A stretch of 64,000 nucleotides of DNA from Whalleya microplaca (lineage: Eukaryota > Ascomycota > Sordariomycetes > Xylariales > Xylariaceae): positions 1 through 64,000 of the forward strand of contig MU385745.1 of assembly GCA_022497155.1 (NCBI GenBank), written 5' to 3'. The notes under the pieces are model-generated. The model saw only the letters and a list, made by a program, of their open reading frames with translations, was not told the DNA's origin and searched no databases. Shown one piece after another: positions 35,999 through 47,451 of the stretch; the first letter of the stretch is position 1, and each line of letters starts with the position of its first letter. The position numbers and the translations under genes were made by a program.

Positions 35999-37313
35999 TT
36001 CATCATTGGCGATTTTTCACGACGCAGTCTTCATACGATGTGCACATTGCATTATGTACCAACTACGCACACTGCATATATATAATCCTTACATAATATG
36101 GTTTGAGCTTCTAGAGTCGGGTATATAGACCGGGAAGGGAGTTACAAGGATTGCAAGGCCTTAGAAGCTTATCCTTATAAAGAGGCGATGAGTTCAATTG
36201 CTTGGACCTTGCAGTGGTATAAATTATTACGTGCCGATTGTTGAAATGCCACGGAAAAGAGCCGCCAGCATGTCCCTTACAGCCCTCGAACGATGCCTCT
36301 GGAACTGAATGTATTTACAGAGAAGTAAATAGTACCCGTGGATGGTAACGAGTGTAGTTAAATAAAGATAATGGACATTCAGTGGTAACTCGTCGGAAAG
36401 CCTCGCGGTATCTGATATGCTAATATAAAGCCCTTCGCTATTATGTACCGAGAAGATTTGAATGGAAAGGTTTGGTTAGGTTTTCACATCTCGAGCATGT
36501 AATAAAATCCATTCCCAGGAGGTTGCACAGTCACTTTCCATTATAAGATCCAACCATTCCTCTGGCCATAGCTTATGTGGCATCATTCTGTTCCTAGATA
36601 TTACATGCTAGATTGTTTCCTCTGATGTCTACTTGGGTAGAGCAAAACTAACAAGACGAATCATGCTTGGGTAAGCTACTGACATCATCGATATGTAAAT
36701 ATCTATTTGTAAAGTTTAGCCGCTGGCACAAATACACGTAACAGAGCAAGCCTTTGAAAAGTGCTTAGACTAGCACTAATACCTACATGAAATAAGAAAC
36801 ACTTTTCAGGTTGTCAGTCAGTCTGCAGCTTGGCCTATAAGTCTTGGTCAAGAATTGGTCATTATATAGTATGCTGTATCTTAGCACCTTAGCTTATCAT
36901 AATGCCTCATTCTGTGCCAAAAGACTTCTAGTCATTGGTAAAGGTATCTGGAAGGCTCAAAATGTGACTTTAGTGGCGGATCATTTGCTTTACTGCCTCA
37001 CGCACATCGAGATGATCTTTCACTGCTATGTTTGTCAACACATGTCTCAAGTAGAGGATTTCATGTGGCTATGGACTCACGCATTCTTGTGGCATCAAGG
37101 GCTGACATTGCACAATTACACAGCTCAGTGATGACCATGTATCTTGTCAGACATTTCAGTCCCAGCTGGAGTTCAACTGCAAGTATTAAGTTTGGAGCGG
37201 CACAAGCTTTGCCATGCCACCCTCGGTATTTATATGATATTACCCCCCAAAACAAGTGCCGGCGACATCGCGATTATACAGAAGTGGACTGAAACTCCAG
37301 AATCCAGTGATAT

Positions 37314-37369
<56 letters not shown>

Positions 37370-38697
37370 AATTTTGTCTGTGTACCTAACGCGGGATATC
37401 CACACGGCAAAATGGCTGCTCTACAAAGTTCAAGCGAATACCACTAGCAACGCTTACTCAGTGCGCTTGATGTCAAACGTAATTGGAGCTTATGCTTGAC
37501 AGAGGGGAATTACTTTTACCAACTGCTGGCGAAAAGGCTAAACTTACAGTAGGTACATGAGACCGTCCAACGGTATTGCTTTAGGTTCGATCGTTACTTC
37601 AACCGTACATCCATAGATCAGACGCACCGCTACCATGGAGTCGGGTATCGGCTAATAAGCACATGCCATCCAACAGGGCAGTAAAGTTCATGCAATGATA
37701 GAGCACTCTATTAATGGTAACAGTGCTCACTCATCATGAGGTACTTCGGAGAGTCAAGCCAACGCCAACGTCAACTTCCAAGGAGGGCTCCCGTTGCCCT
37801 ACTGAAAGGCAATTAAGGGATGAGGTTATTCGCGGCCTGTCAAGGATTTCAGTAAAGTCCCGGGCAAAAGCGCATTAATCGCTCATCAATTATAATACAA
37901 GAAGCACCGCGTGAATTACACACCAGGCCATCGCAGATGAAGATAGTGGACTGGTTTCTGCGCAAGTGTACATACGTTGGGAGATCTACCAAGCTACTTC
38001 AGGATCATGACCTTCACAACGCTAATTCATTGCTTTCCGCGCTCTGCCAAGTTCCAGAACACCATTCCGTTATCTCTGTCATTCCCTTTCGTCCTGACCT
38101 TTTGTCCTTCAAGCCCCAGAACTTCCTCTAGGACAAGGGAACCGAGGTCTAACAAGGGAATAGACCTGGAGCTCCCTAGGCGGCCATTCATTCATTCATT
38201 TGCTTCGCAGTCACTAGTTCTTCTTTGTTAACTTTCTTTCGCAGAGCTCTTCTTTTCGCTCATTCAAACATGTGTTCTCTAGAAGCATTACCAGAACCGA
38301 AAGCTAAACTTCACCCGCACTCTTTACTGCTGACCACCACGTCTACGACCGCGTCAAACGATTCGACGATTCGATGATCTAATACCGATTGACTCGCTCC
38401 CATTGACATACACTCGTTTCTCTCAAACTAAAAGAGGGCAGTTCGCTCTACCTTGCCGTTTATAGTTCGGGTGTTAGGCTTGATATACGCGACTATGAAT
38501 TCGACCAGGTAGTTAGAGTAATCCCACCTACAGTAGTCTTAATACTTCTTCTGATCCCTTGGTTGATTCAAGGGGGGCCGTCCATTCCTTCTTCCAGGCA
38601 TTGATTTCACCTTGTCATTTTCAATATTTCGATCTAATACTGCCTCCCTCCCTCTAATCGTAACACCGAGGAAGCGTTGTTATTAGATCGTCACATA
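35999..38697. other. Intergenic region
   Basis: About 2.7 kb with no recognisable gene. It contains the AT/GT microsatellite at 37312-37368. Short open frames there are repeat-driven. Confidence 0.55.
37312..37368. repeat. (AT)n(GT)n compound microsatellite
   Basis: About 20 bp of alternating TA/AT followed by about 36 bp of uninterrupted GT dinucleotides. It is a typical slippage-prone locus. Confidence 0.95.
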
Positions 38698-40174
38698 ATG
38701 CCGTCTCCTTCGCTGCTGCTTGCCCGAGCTTTTGCACTGGTATCGTCGTTCTTGGTGTCCCCTGTTGCGGCACAGCTCTCAACGAGCTGCAATCCTCTGA
38801 ACGGGAGTTGTCCGGCAGACCCAGCTCTTGGCACGACGTACACGGTCGACTTCAGTACCGCGCCGCCGTCCGATGTATGGAACACGACAGCCGGGAAAAT
38901 CGAGTACGATTCCAAAAACGGGGCTGCCTTCACGATCCATGAGAGGGGTGAATCACCCACTTTGACATCGAATTTCTATTTCTTTTTCGGGAGAACAGAA
39001 GTATGGATGAGGGCCGCGTCCGGCCAGGGAATCATCAGTTCGATCGTCTGGGCTTCCGATGTACTCGACGAGGTTGACTGGGAGTTTTTCGGAGGAAATC
39101 ATACACACGCGTCCACTAACTGGTTCGGCAAGGGGGTACAGGACGGCCACAAAGGTGGGTATCACCCGGTCAATGGTGGAGTGCAGGATGAATTTCACAA
39201 CTACACCTCGGTATGGACGAAAGAGAGACTGGATTGGTATCTCGACGGTGAGCTCACCCGCACGCTCCTGGCACAGGATGCAAACAACACCGAATACTAC
39301 CCGCAAACCCCTATGAAACTAGCTCTAGGCATCTGGGCCGGTGGCGACTCGAGCATGGCCCCAGGCACTATTGAATGGGCTGGTGGCCCTACCGACTACA
39401 AGGAGCCGTACACCATGTACGTGAAAAGTGCTAGTGTCAAGGATTTCACAACGGGGAAATCGTACAAGTATGGCGACCGCAGCGGAACCTGGCAGAGCAT
39501 CGAGGTTGAAGGGTATGTCGACCCTAGGTCACTTTTCCCCTTCATCCGCATGTCTATTCTCGGCAGTATAACTGACTCTACACATTAGTGGCAATTCATC
39601 GATATCCGAAGAAATCAACGGAGAGCCGGAGGAAGAGTCGGCTTCCGAGGAGTTTGAAGGACTTTCGCAATCTGCCAAGAGTGGCATATATGCAGCAGCA
39701 TCCATAGCTGGTGCAATTCTCCTCGCCGCCCTCGTCTTCTACTACATCAAGCAGAGACGTCGTGGTCAGCAAGAGGCCTTGGATGCGGAGCTGGATGAGC
39801 AAGAACGTGTGGAGCTCGAAGGCTTTAAGGAAGAAGGGAGGAATACGGATCCCCTTGCGTTCGACAGCACTGAGTATACTGGTGCTAAGGGGGTGGTGAG
39901 AAGTTCTTCGTACGCCGTACCAGAGTCACCTCCTGACAGCTCCGCCGGTCCGGGATGGGATCCAACGATAGCAGGTTCGGGCACAGCAGTGGCACCGCTA
40001 CTCCAGGATGACGCAACCCGCTCTCCTGGTTCGCCATCACCGGCGCAACCACTCCGAACTCGCATGAACCGAAGCCCAATGCGAATGGGAACTCCGGGAC
40101 ATAGTGGATATGGACGCCTGGACAACGCCAGCCACCCTGGTATTCCAGGACCTAGTTATAGGGGCTACAGATAA
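38698..40174 (+). CDS. CRH-like GH16 chitin-glucan transglycosylase with C-terminal TM segment
   Basis: Two exons (38698-39512, 39589-40174), 466 aa. The ATG at 38698 is followed by a signal peptide (LLLARAFALVSSFLV to about residue 25). The GH16 core has the CRH-type catalytic motif DEVDWEFFGG with Glu125, Asp127 and Glu129, plus an early Cys pair (SCNPLNGSC). After the catalytic domain come an acidic Ser/Glu linker, a transmembrane helix (IYAAASIAGAILLAALVFYYI), a KQRRR stop-transfer, and a Pro/Ser/Gly-rich tail of about 130 residues. The family (Crh1/Utr2) transfers chitin chains to beta-glucan in the wall. Most members end in a GPI signal. Here the helix is followed by a long cytosolic tail, so it is probably a type I membrane protein. 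Confidence 0.9.
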
Positions 40175-41443
40175 TGCTGCGATGTCCCTCATCCTGTCGC
40201 TTTTCTCTCGCTGGGCGCGGCGCCAAGTGGAACCTAGACGTCTAAGCAGCAGAGAAAAGTACTTTGTCGGTACGATATGTTGAAAACACCTCAACCTATT
40301 AGCAACCGAGAAACAGAAGCGCCTCTTCTATGCATATCTGGCTGATTTTCTGTTACGATATGTCCATGAGGCTGATCTGGTTTAGAAGTCTCGATAATTG
40401 GCAAAGAAAGAAAGAAATCAAACCCCCATTTAATCGCATTCTGTTAGTCGACAGCTGATCGTACAAGGATTGTACAGTGGCATACGAAATAGAACATCAT
40501 TCGGACTGTCAGCACCTCGGTTGCGCTAAACCCGATCCTAGATACTGCAACTACTTGCTTAAGTCTTTAGATTCTCACATTCTCTCATGCCAAGACAAGG
40601 CCACGGGTCATGTCTTTGATGATGTTCCAAAAACTCAAAAGGGTCGCATTCCTGGAGAGAGTTCCTGTCCTTTGCTCATAGGTAGATTAAGTATATAGAA
40701 GTCTGTAATACGAGTCAAAATCCTGTGCGCAAGCAGGAGTGTATTTTAACAATGAAAGGACTCCTTGGTACTTGTGATTTGAAATGTTTTATGTCTTCTC
40801 ATCCATGTCTTCTCGATTCTCTTTGAAGGCGGCCATTGTGTAGCATATCCCTAGTAGGTCGCCTGGACCGAAAAATGTTATCGGAAATAAGTTTGAAGTT
40901 GCTAAAGGGTAAGACTTAGATTATTTAGGATGGAGTTCTAATGACGCGGCGGTTCACTAGAATGGCATGATTGTTTATGAAATTCTAGCTACCTCCGTTG
41001 CACGCATACTGTGTCGGGGTGTGGGAGGTTATAGGTGTCAAACGAGCATGCCGACCACATATACGTATGATGTCCGTGAAAACGTGAGAGTGAACAGATG
41101 ATGGATTGAGGATGGAGGTCTCCAGTGCTAGTGCTACCTAACAGGTTTACTTTAGTGTGCTGTGGGTGCTTAGTCACCTAACAGCCCCACATACGATAGT
41201 GATGCCTCATCTCTTTCTGTTCTATATATGTATCAATTGACTATATATATCAATTGAGAATATCATGTCGGCGGAACTCGGATTACGAACTCTGCATCAA
41301 CACATCGAAATCCTAGAATTACTAGCCAGACTATCATCTGCCTTAGAGACCGAACCCAGCCGCATACCCACTGCCGGCACCCTCCCCCAATGTCCACGTC
41401 ATTGGCAGATACCTACTTGCTAGCCTACGCATCCACCCCCTGA
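40175..41443. other. Intergenic region with imperfect tandem repeat
   Basis: About 1.3 kb between convergent genes, with no gene seen. At 41222-41257 a CTATATAT...CAATTGA unit occurs twice in tandem, with a 2-bp length difference. Confidence 0.55.
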
Positions 41444-42315
41444 TTACTTACAAGCCTGCCAGCTGACATGAATCTGCTGCGTGAACGCGACGGTGGCATC
41501 ATCGTCCGAGATTTGGCCTGAGGCACTCGAGTTACTGCTCGTGAGCGCGACGCGATTGTTGACGTTTAGAATCCCTGACGCACCACACGGCGACCAGATC
41601 ACCGATGCCGTCGGCACCTGGTCCTGCTTTGTGTAGACCTGGCCACCCTCCCAGATTCCGCCGCCCGTGATAGAGGTCTGGGTGGTTGTCTGCATGTCCG
41701 CGAGGATTGGATAAGTAGGTTACATTCATGTGGGCATCAGGGGATGAAACTTACGGTGGCTGCGGCGTCTTGCGAAAAGTAGTATGTCGAGTAGAAGGTA
41801 CCTGTAACCTTTTCCTCTAGCTGCGCATAGCCGTGGTAGGTGGATTCAACCTGGGCCAGGTGCCAAGGGTCAGCGAGTGCTCGACAAGCCGAATTAGAGA
41901 ATGAACGAGGGACACCAAGCCCAGGTTCTCAAAAGATAGAGTTTCCACAGTGAGTCTACTTACAATAGCGAACTGGAAGCCGCCGGGGTACTTCAGATTT
42001 AGGTGAAGTTGACAATTCTTCGTCTTATCCGACGCCTTGGTACCAGGTCCAATATAGACCTGGAAGGCGTCGAATCCGAAAGTGATGACCTGGAACAATT
42101 TAGACTACGTGGAATTCTTTCAAGGAAACTGAGCTTACCGTTCGGTCGGTAGAAAGATCAGTCGTCACGGTTCCCTGAGGGCACCCGTTTCCACTGGCGG
42201 AGGCGCTGACGATCTGGATCTCTTCGCTGCTAGGCACATCGCCGTCGGTGATGATACCGATAGGGTTGGCGACGGCGAGAACCGGGGCGAGCAGAGCGGC
42301 GAAGGAGGAGCGCAT
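41444..42315 (-). CDS. Secreted DUF4360 protein
   Basis: Four exons: 42139-42315, 41964-42089, 41755-41850 and 41444-41689, all phase 0, giving 214 aa. A signal peptide (MRSSFAALLAPVLAVA) is followed by the DUF4360 fold, with GNGCPQGTV near the start, FDAFQVYIGPG, KNCQLHLNLKYPGGFQFAI, STYHGYAQL, STYYFSQ, SVIWSPCGASGILNVNN, and a final WQAC. Four cysteines are in the positions expected for two disulphides. The family is common in fungal secretomes; its biochemical role is unknown. The stop is close to the 3' end of the neighbouring convergent gene region, and no operon-like link is suggested. Confidence 0.9.
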
Positions 42316-44638
42316 GGTTAGTAGCTAGGAACTGCGGAATGAGTTATACAAGTAGGATGCGAATAAGCAGACTCAGAGACAGGAGGTGAGTGATACAACT
42401 GCTTCGGTGTGTCCGCTCGATGATGTTTGAGCGGTAGAAATCAATTATATCGTGGGATCCGTCATATTTATACCTTCGTCCGTTGTGGGTAGCAGACTAT
42501 TAGCTCTCTCTTCCAGTTGGGACTACCTCAACCTCCCCGTCTCTCAAGACGACGTGGAAATCGACCCCACAGCACACTATGGCCGCGCCAGGGACAATAT
42601 CGTGAGCTCGTGGATGACGCTGTCCATTTTGGTCCTAGATTGCGAGTCCAGACCTCAGCCTCCGACTGAATCATAGCGAAAGGGGAGCGTCCAGCCCGTC
42701 CCCGAATTTGCGGTTGAATTGAGGAACGAGGAGTAAATAGATGAATTCAAATTAATGCCAGCACGTCCAGCTCTTATAACTCGTGCTGGGTTCGGTACGG
42801 GATCTTTTTATAGAAATGACATCAGCAAATCGAAGCAGGATCATGTCACGCGCAGCTGTGCTTGTAAAGGATTATAGGTGTAGAGAAGAGAGCTCAAATA
42901 GAAGCGCGGTTAAGGTTATGGTGCCATGGTAAGTCGTTTTCCTAGATGTGAGTGAGCAATTTACTTACAGTCGTACCAGTCAGAGATCTAGGTCCAGGCG
43001 AGGAAGCGAGGCATCCAGGGAGCCACCGACGGTCTGGACGACAGACGTCCACATGATGCTATTTCAAGCAAAATCAGGGTTCCCGTAGATTGAGCTTAAT
43101 TATCCCACAGTCCAGGTTCCATGTGTCAACCAGATCTGTGGCAGACCATCGCGGCTGCGCATGGCTAGGTGTCATGGGGATATATTGGGCTGGCAGCGGC
43201 TCTCACCGCTTCGGATCGAGACGCAGGGTAACGCGATATTTGTAAATCTAGCCGACTCTCCACATATGGTCGTCTCGGATTTCATGATCGGATTTTATTA
43301 GTCATGCTCCAATCAACAGGCTGGGCTCTCAAGATATTCAAAGAGAAAGAGACATGGCGTGTGCCTAAGCTTACTGGACCGCGAGAACGAAGGGTTCACA
43401 ACTGCTAAGACTCTAAATGAGCATCATCAGTCCATAATTAATTACCGTGGACCACGCCGATCCGGCTGCTTCCGTTCGAGGTCATTGGACAGAATATCTG
43501 CGCAGGTAAGGCGTAAGCAGGAAGCTCACTGTTTGGTTATTCGAGCCTCTTTACCCTCTTTAGCCGCGTGGAGGATGGCCAAGAGTCCTGCCCATGTGGG
43601 CTTGCACACCTCCAAGTACGTATTGGGGTGCGTTTTCAAGTCTCGCGAAGGGCTCATCCAGTGCTTGAAATCCACTACGCTCGATAGGGATACTATGCGG
43701 ATATCCTTTGGAAGGCTAGACTTTTGTCTCGGAGATAACTTAAACGACCAGCTGAGGACCGGGTCAATGATACACATATTGCAGGTCGACTCGAACACCT
43801 GACGTGACAGGGGCGATGTAACGATACATACAGGATGTGACGGAGGTGTTGCACTGAGCCCTCGCGGCTCTCAGTATCTTCTCATATCCAAATTTAGAGC
43901 ATCCCCGCGTCCCAACAACTAGTATTCTCCGCCGGGTAACGAACAATTCACCCTATACCGCATACCGAGACTAGACCGTATAAATCTCGGATGATTAGAG
44001 CTCGTATCGTATATTGCCCCCCGCTGAGGGGGTTAGGAGCTCAAGGTTGACTCCAGAGCAAGCTTATGAACGTGATACTTTATGTTGGCTCATTGTGCAC
44101 AGAGATATGGAGAAAACCAGACTATAACCCTTCACTGATTGCAGTTCGTTAGGAAAGGTTCAATCACAGCAGCAGTTACACCTAGTCGTGAGATGTTGAC
44201 GATATATCCTCTACGGGTCAACACTAAACCATCTTTACATGAACAAGCCCTTGCGCAGAATGTTCGTAAGAGGTACGTGTAGGTCAAGATAGCTGCCCAT
44301 TGATACCAGAGAAATTTGAGGGGAGGGGATTCTCGACAGAAATACTAGGCACGAGATGAGCAACACCGGAGCTGTTCTTAGACTTAAAAAGTTCAGAAGA
44401 TAGGGATTTCATACTCTAAGGGTGCTGTTCTTAATACTTCATTATAAATCTTTATGCGATGTTAGAACCTTGTTACAGAGCATGGAACGAAAATGGACGG
44501 GAAAAACACAAGTAGATTAAGGAGAATGATAACGCGGAAGCTCTAAGTAATTGATGCAAGCAGAAATCTAGGCAACATCTTTCATAATCAACCCCAACGC
44601 CAGAGAAGATTGATGTTACACATAGGATAATTCACCAC
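42316..44638. other. Intergenic region
   Basis: About 2.3 kb. An open frame at 43359-43802 and its mirror on the opposite strand show no family resemblance. A short C5/G5 hairpin sits near 44020-44036. The left end contains the DUF4360 promoter. Confidence 0.5.
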
Positions 44639-46305
44639 TCATGCCCCGACCTGCTTCAATATGCCCTCCAAGTTTATGCTCTTGGGTCGCTCGATGGGGA
44701 GACCAAGGGCGCGATCCCAGATAAGTTGCGCAAGAGGACCCAGTCCTCTGCTGACGCCAAATGTCGCCGTATAGTAGAGAGTCTCGTGGAATCCGTAGTG
44801 ATGGAACAAGACGCCACTGCTCGAGTCGACGTTGGGGTAGGGGTTCTTGGTTTTTCCATGTTTCTTCAGGACCTCGGGAGCGATCTCGCTGTTGAGCTTC
44901 ACGAGTTGAAAAACTGGGTCGCTGGCGATCTCTGGCCGAGACGCGGCGTAATCCATCAGAGCTTCGAAGCGGGGATCAGGCTTGCGAAGGACGGCATGGC
45001 CATAGCCAGGTACCACCCTGCCGCTGTTGAGAGTTGACCAGAGATAGTCGTGGATGTCGTTCTTAGAGTAATTCTGGGGAATGTCTTCTTTCATCTGCAG
45101 TATCCATCGCAGGACTTCTTGTGCGGCAAGTCTATGGAATCGATGTTAGACGAAGGGGGAACCATAATTGTAGACAAAGTATATATGACATACCCATGTA
45201 GAGGCCCGGCCAAACCTTGGAGCCCGGCGCTGTAACTAAGAAAGGGGTCGCTCAGAGCGCTTCCGACTAAATGAGTAGTGTGAGCCGACACATTGCCGCC
45301 CTCATGGTCGCCATGAAGCGCAAGGTATAATCTTAATAAGTCCTGAAAGTTCTCGTTCTCCTTGCCTCCCTTGCCTAGCATAGCGGCGAAGTTGTACGAC
45401 CAGTCTTGCTCGGGATCAACATCGGCAGGCAAAGCACCGCCACCTCGGTAGGAGTTCTGGTATATCTTGGCCGCGATGGTAGGTAGCTTGGCCAGTAAGC
45501 TTATGACATCGTCAAACGTCGGTTCCCAGTAATCAGCCTTGTTTATGCCGTTCTCGTAAGCCTTGGCGAAACTGGAAGTGTAGTTCAAGGAAGCGACGGC
45601 GATGGCGAACTGGGTCATAGGATGCAGATCAATTGGGAAACTATCCAGCGTCTTGTTCACGAAGTCCGGAAGCCGAGCCAGCTCAGCAAGCTCGCGTGAC
45701 AATTTTCGAACCTGACCAACACTTGGCACTTTGCCGGTCAAGAGGAGCCAGAACATGGCTTCCGGGAGCATCTCGGTGCCAGTCTTACCCTTGGGAAGCT
45801 CCTTCTGGCAGTCCTTTATCGTACGGCCGTGGAATCGGATGCCCTCGTTCGCATCGAGCACCGAGCCTTCCCAGACCATAGCCTTCAACCCCCTATTCCC
45901 CCAAGTCAGTACCGCTACTTCATTTTGCGGTCACGTCGGGTAAAGGGGTAGGGGAAGGAGCTAGTGACTATACCTCATGCCGCCGATCGTATTCTCAACC
46001 TTGACCTCGCCAATGACCTTGGCGCCATGGGCCTTGACCTTCTTGAGGAGCTCTCTCTTGGCAGGTATAACCTCTTTCAGAGTCTCTTTTAGATCGGGCT
46101 CTGAGGAGGAGGATGAGTAGGCCCTAGCCATGGGGAGCAGCACCATCGGCGAGGCACGTGGCTGATAGAAACAAGTCAATTCAAGGCCCGAATAACGTCG
46201 GATAGAGGAGTTGAGCTCTCATTCACATCTCTCCTTCCTCACAGTCAAACTACTCACTCTCAGGGGGGCCAATGCCCTCGCCGTTGATCTCAAGTTCATG
46301 GCCAT
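44639..46305 (-). CDS. mcsA: Mitochondrial 2-methylcitrate synthase
   Basis: Four exons: 46258-46305, 45974-46161, 45194-45892 and 44639-45131, giving 475 aa. It condenses propionyl-CoA with oxaloacetate to 2-methylcitrate in mitochondria and usually also has citrate synthase activity. The Arg/Ala/Ser-rich N terminus ([16 protein letters not shown] ... [10 protein letters not shown]) is a matrix presequence split by intron 1. Fungal methylcitrate-synthase features, rather than standard citrate synthase, are [49 protein letters not shown], and the ending [17 protein letters not shown]. Catalytic motifs [21 protein letters not shown] and FHHYGFHE are intact. It is divergent from 2-methylisocitrate lyase across 1.1 kb, which supports a methylcitrate-cycle role. 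Confidence 0.92.
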
Positions 46306-47451
46306 TCTGTCTTGTGACGAAGGGGGCGGGTTAGGTATCGAGAACTCGGCAGTCGGTGTATTGAAGACCGTGCGGAACTGAAGGGATAAGTGTATATGTC
46401 TTGCTCAACTTTCGAGCAGTTGTTATTAGATAGAAGGTTCCTGACAGAGGCAGAACAAGAAAAGAAAAAAAAAGGAAAGTCAACAAAGCGTGGTAAAGGC
46501 TTCGAGGACCAGGCCAAGTGAAATACATGTACAGACTTGAACGGAAGTAAAAGAGCACCTACATCGGCGATGGCCGGGGGCTTGAAAGCACATAGTAAGT
46601 ACATATGTAAACAGTGTAGAGGAGCTCACTGGTCGAAGCTTCCCCCACATCAACCGAGGGAACCCGTGGCTGGGGTCCCATTACCGCGCCCCGCCATGTA
46701 TGTATGTACTTGGCAGGTACTGCTGTGTATAACATCTGGTTTTGTACCTAGGGATGCCTGATTAGGAAAGTCGTTCAAGTCTCGGCAACGCAGGTATGCT
46801 CTTATGTCCATAAAAGTGGGATGCAATTGCTCAAGGAAAGGGGTGTTTCTTACACACGATATCCAATCGGCCAAATGTCGCTATATGCATTTGCCAGCAT
46901 TTGTGAGGGCCAAAGGGCCTCCTGACCGTCAACGGTGTCGATCAATATCGTACACCGAGTACCTTGAACTTCAGCGCATGCGGGGGAGGTGGGCCGCCCA
47001 TCCTTGGACCGCGGGGAACTTGCAATAGTGCACTGCGACTACCTAAATTATGTATGTACAGACCTATGTAGGTACGTACAGTTGAGACCTAGATACAATA
47101 TGATACTGCGCAGTACTATGTACGTAGTAGGTATAATCTGCATGTGCAAGGTACATGTAGAAACATGCGATTGCATTTCGGGCCCCGGTCATGTTTCGGT
47201 GCACGCTCGGCTCAGCGGGTTAGCGGCTTACCCATCAATTCCACCAGCTCCGTCAAATGATGCTTCTTCATGTTTTGGTTGCTGACTGATGATCAGAGAA
47301 GCGAAGGTGAATAGTTGATCCTCGGTTTTTATATTGGTTTTCTATAAGTCTACGCTCGATGGGCCTCGGTCGTAGGTGATCAGTCAATCATACGAGTTTC
47401 TTTTTTGAAATCGTTCGAATTGCCCTCGTCGTTCGCATCGTCACTCTCACA
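46306..47451. promoter_or_regulatory. Shared promoter of methylcitrate synthase and methylisocitrate lyase
   Basis: 1.15 kb between divergent start codons. The hexamer CCTCGG, the binding core of the fatty-acid regulators FarA/FarB in Aspergillus, occurs at 47320-47325 and 47364-47369. Its complement CCGAGG is at 46654-46659. CreA-like SYGGRG hexamers are at 46670-46675 (CTGGGG) and 47011-47016 (GCGGGG). Two CCTCGG sites 44 bp apart lie within 135 bp of the lyase ATG. This fits induction by propionyl-CoA-generating substrates and repression by glucose, as inference. Confidence 0.5.

Noticed and set aside
43359..43802. 147-codon open frame and its mirror on the other strand
   Set aside because: No family resemblance on either strand. 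Opposite-strand open frames of similar size suggest chance.
44639..46305. Annotation as ordinary mitochondrial citrate synthase
   Set aside because: Diagnostic stretches and the divergent methylisocitrate lyase neighbour fit methylcitrate synthase better.
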